From: Bacillota bacterium
Lineage (GTDB): Bacteria > Bacillota > Sulfobacillia > JAJZYS01 > JAJYTV01
Length of the DNA stretch: 52,928 bases
Reading direction: 5' to 3'
NCBI GenBank assembly: GCA_021793215.1
Contig: JAJYTE010000016.1
Location: forward strand, 1 to 52,928
In this document: positions 52,925-52,928 of the stretch, in pieces
Numbering within the stretch: the stretch's first letter is position 1
Layout of the letters: the number at the start of each line of letters is the position of its first letter
Notes under the pieces: generated by a model
Databases searched by the model: none
The model's input: the letters and a program-made list of their open reading frames with translations, nothing else
What the model was told of the DNA's origin: nothing
Program-made: the position numbers and the translations under genes

Positions 52925-52928
52925 ATGG
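52925..52928 (+). CDS. Start of a gene running off the window
   Basis: An ATG at 52925-52927 is preceded by GGAGGTGA at a seven-base distance, an excellent ribosome binding site. Only the first codon is in the window, so the product is unknown. Confidence 0.45.

Overview
The window is a dense, very GC-rich chromosomal segment with short intergenic gaps, many overlapping start/stop pairs and strong GGAGG-type ribosome binding sites. GTG and TTG starts are frequent. A DacF-type pair, a PdaB-like deacetylase, RecA-RecX-Rny-YmdB synteny, DegV/DAK2 proteins, CsaB and a DUF2508 protein point to a high-GC, probably spore-forming member of the Bacillota (Alicyclobacillaceae-like or a similar lineage). 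This placement is inferred from gene content, not from a marker-gene tree. No phage, IS element, CRISPR array, rRNA or tRNA was recognised.

Layout: (1) 1-5.3 kb on to 6.1 kb: PAP2 phosphatase, OsmC protein, then a branched-chain/leucine-type catabolic operon (acyl-CoA dehydrogenase, biotinyl carrier, carboxyltransferase, HMG-CoA lyase, enoyl-CoA hydratase) that lacks a biotin carboxylase. (2) 6-11.3 kb: asnS, a RodZ-like protein, a D,D-carboxypeptidase and a stand-alone dnaK with its own sigma-A-type promoter. (3) 11.4-14.7 kb: a TPP riboswitch with terminator controls a PurM/HypE-like ATP-binding protein, thiD, thiE and tenA. (4) 14.8-24.5 kb: cell-surface polysaccharide genes (two GT4 glycosyltransferases, MurJ-like flippase, CsaB, DUF4330 protein, O-antigen-ligase-like protein, WecG/TagA, UDP-ManNAc-type dehydrogenase, PdaB-like deacetylase), consistent with a pyruvylated secondary cell wall polysaccharide. 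(5) 24.7-28.8 kb: fabF-plsX-fakB-fakA, a compact fatty-acid incorporation operon whose FakA lacks the usual C-terminal domain. (6) 28.8-45.6 kb: small DUF2508 protein, an unusual FtsH-like protease with a small membrane partner, cinA, DEAD-box helicase, thpR, recA, recX, rny, a tandem ThyX-like protein, ymdB, dipeptidase, leucyl aminopeptidase, PHP phosphoesterase, a 52-residue coil protein, a RacA-like HTH/coiled-coil protein and a second D,D-carboxypeptidase. (7) 45.9-52.9 kb: sulfur/selenium region: Cys/Met-metabolism PLP enzyme, SQR-like flavoprotein, DsrE protein, cysteine desulfurase and a selenocysteine-containing SelD, with a divergent LysR regulator and a palindromic operator between them, then a tiny SEC-C protein.

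Most notable: SelD is itself a selenoprotein (in-frame TGA at codon 18 followed by a SECIS-like hairpin); the ThyX-like protein has two domains whose catalytic motifs are complementary (domain 1 keeps the SxxxxSxRY half, domain 2 keeps RHR and AQWEIR); rny has no canonical start codon at the position homology demands, and a segment nearly identical to the conserved 5' end of tmRNA sits exactly there; two genes (ymdB, lysR) appear to use CTG starts; and a HypE/AIR-synthase-like protein of unknown role heads the TPP-controlled thiamine operon.
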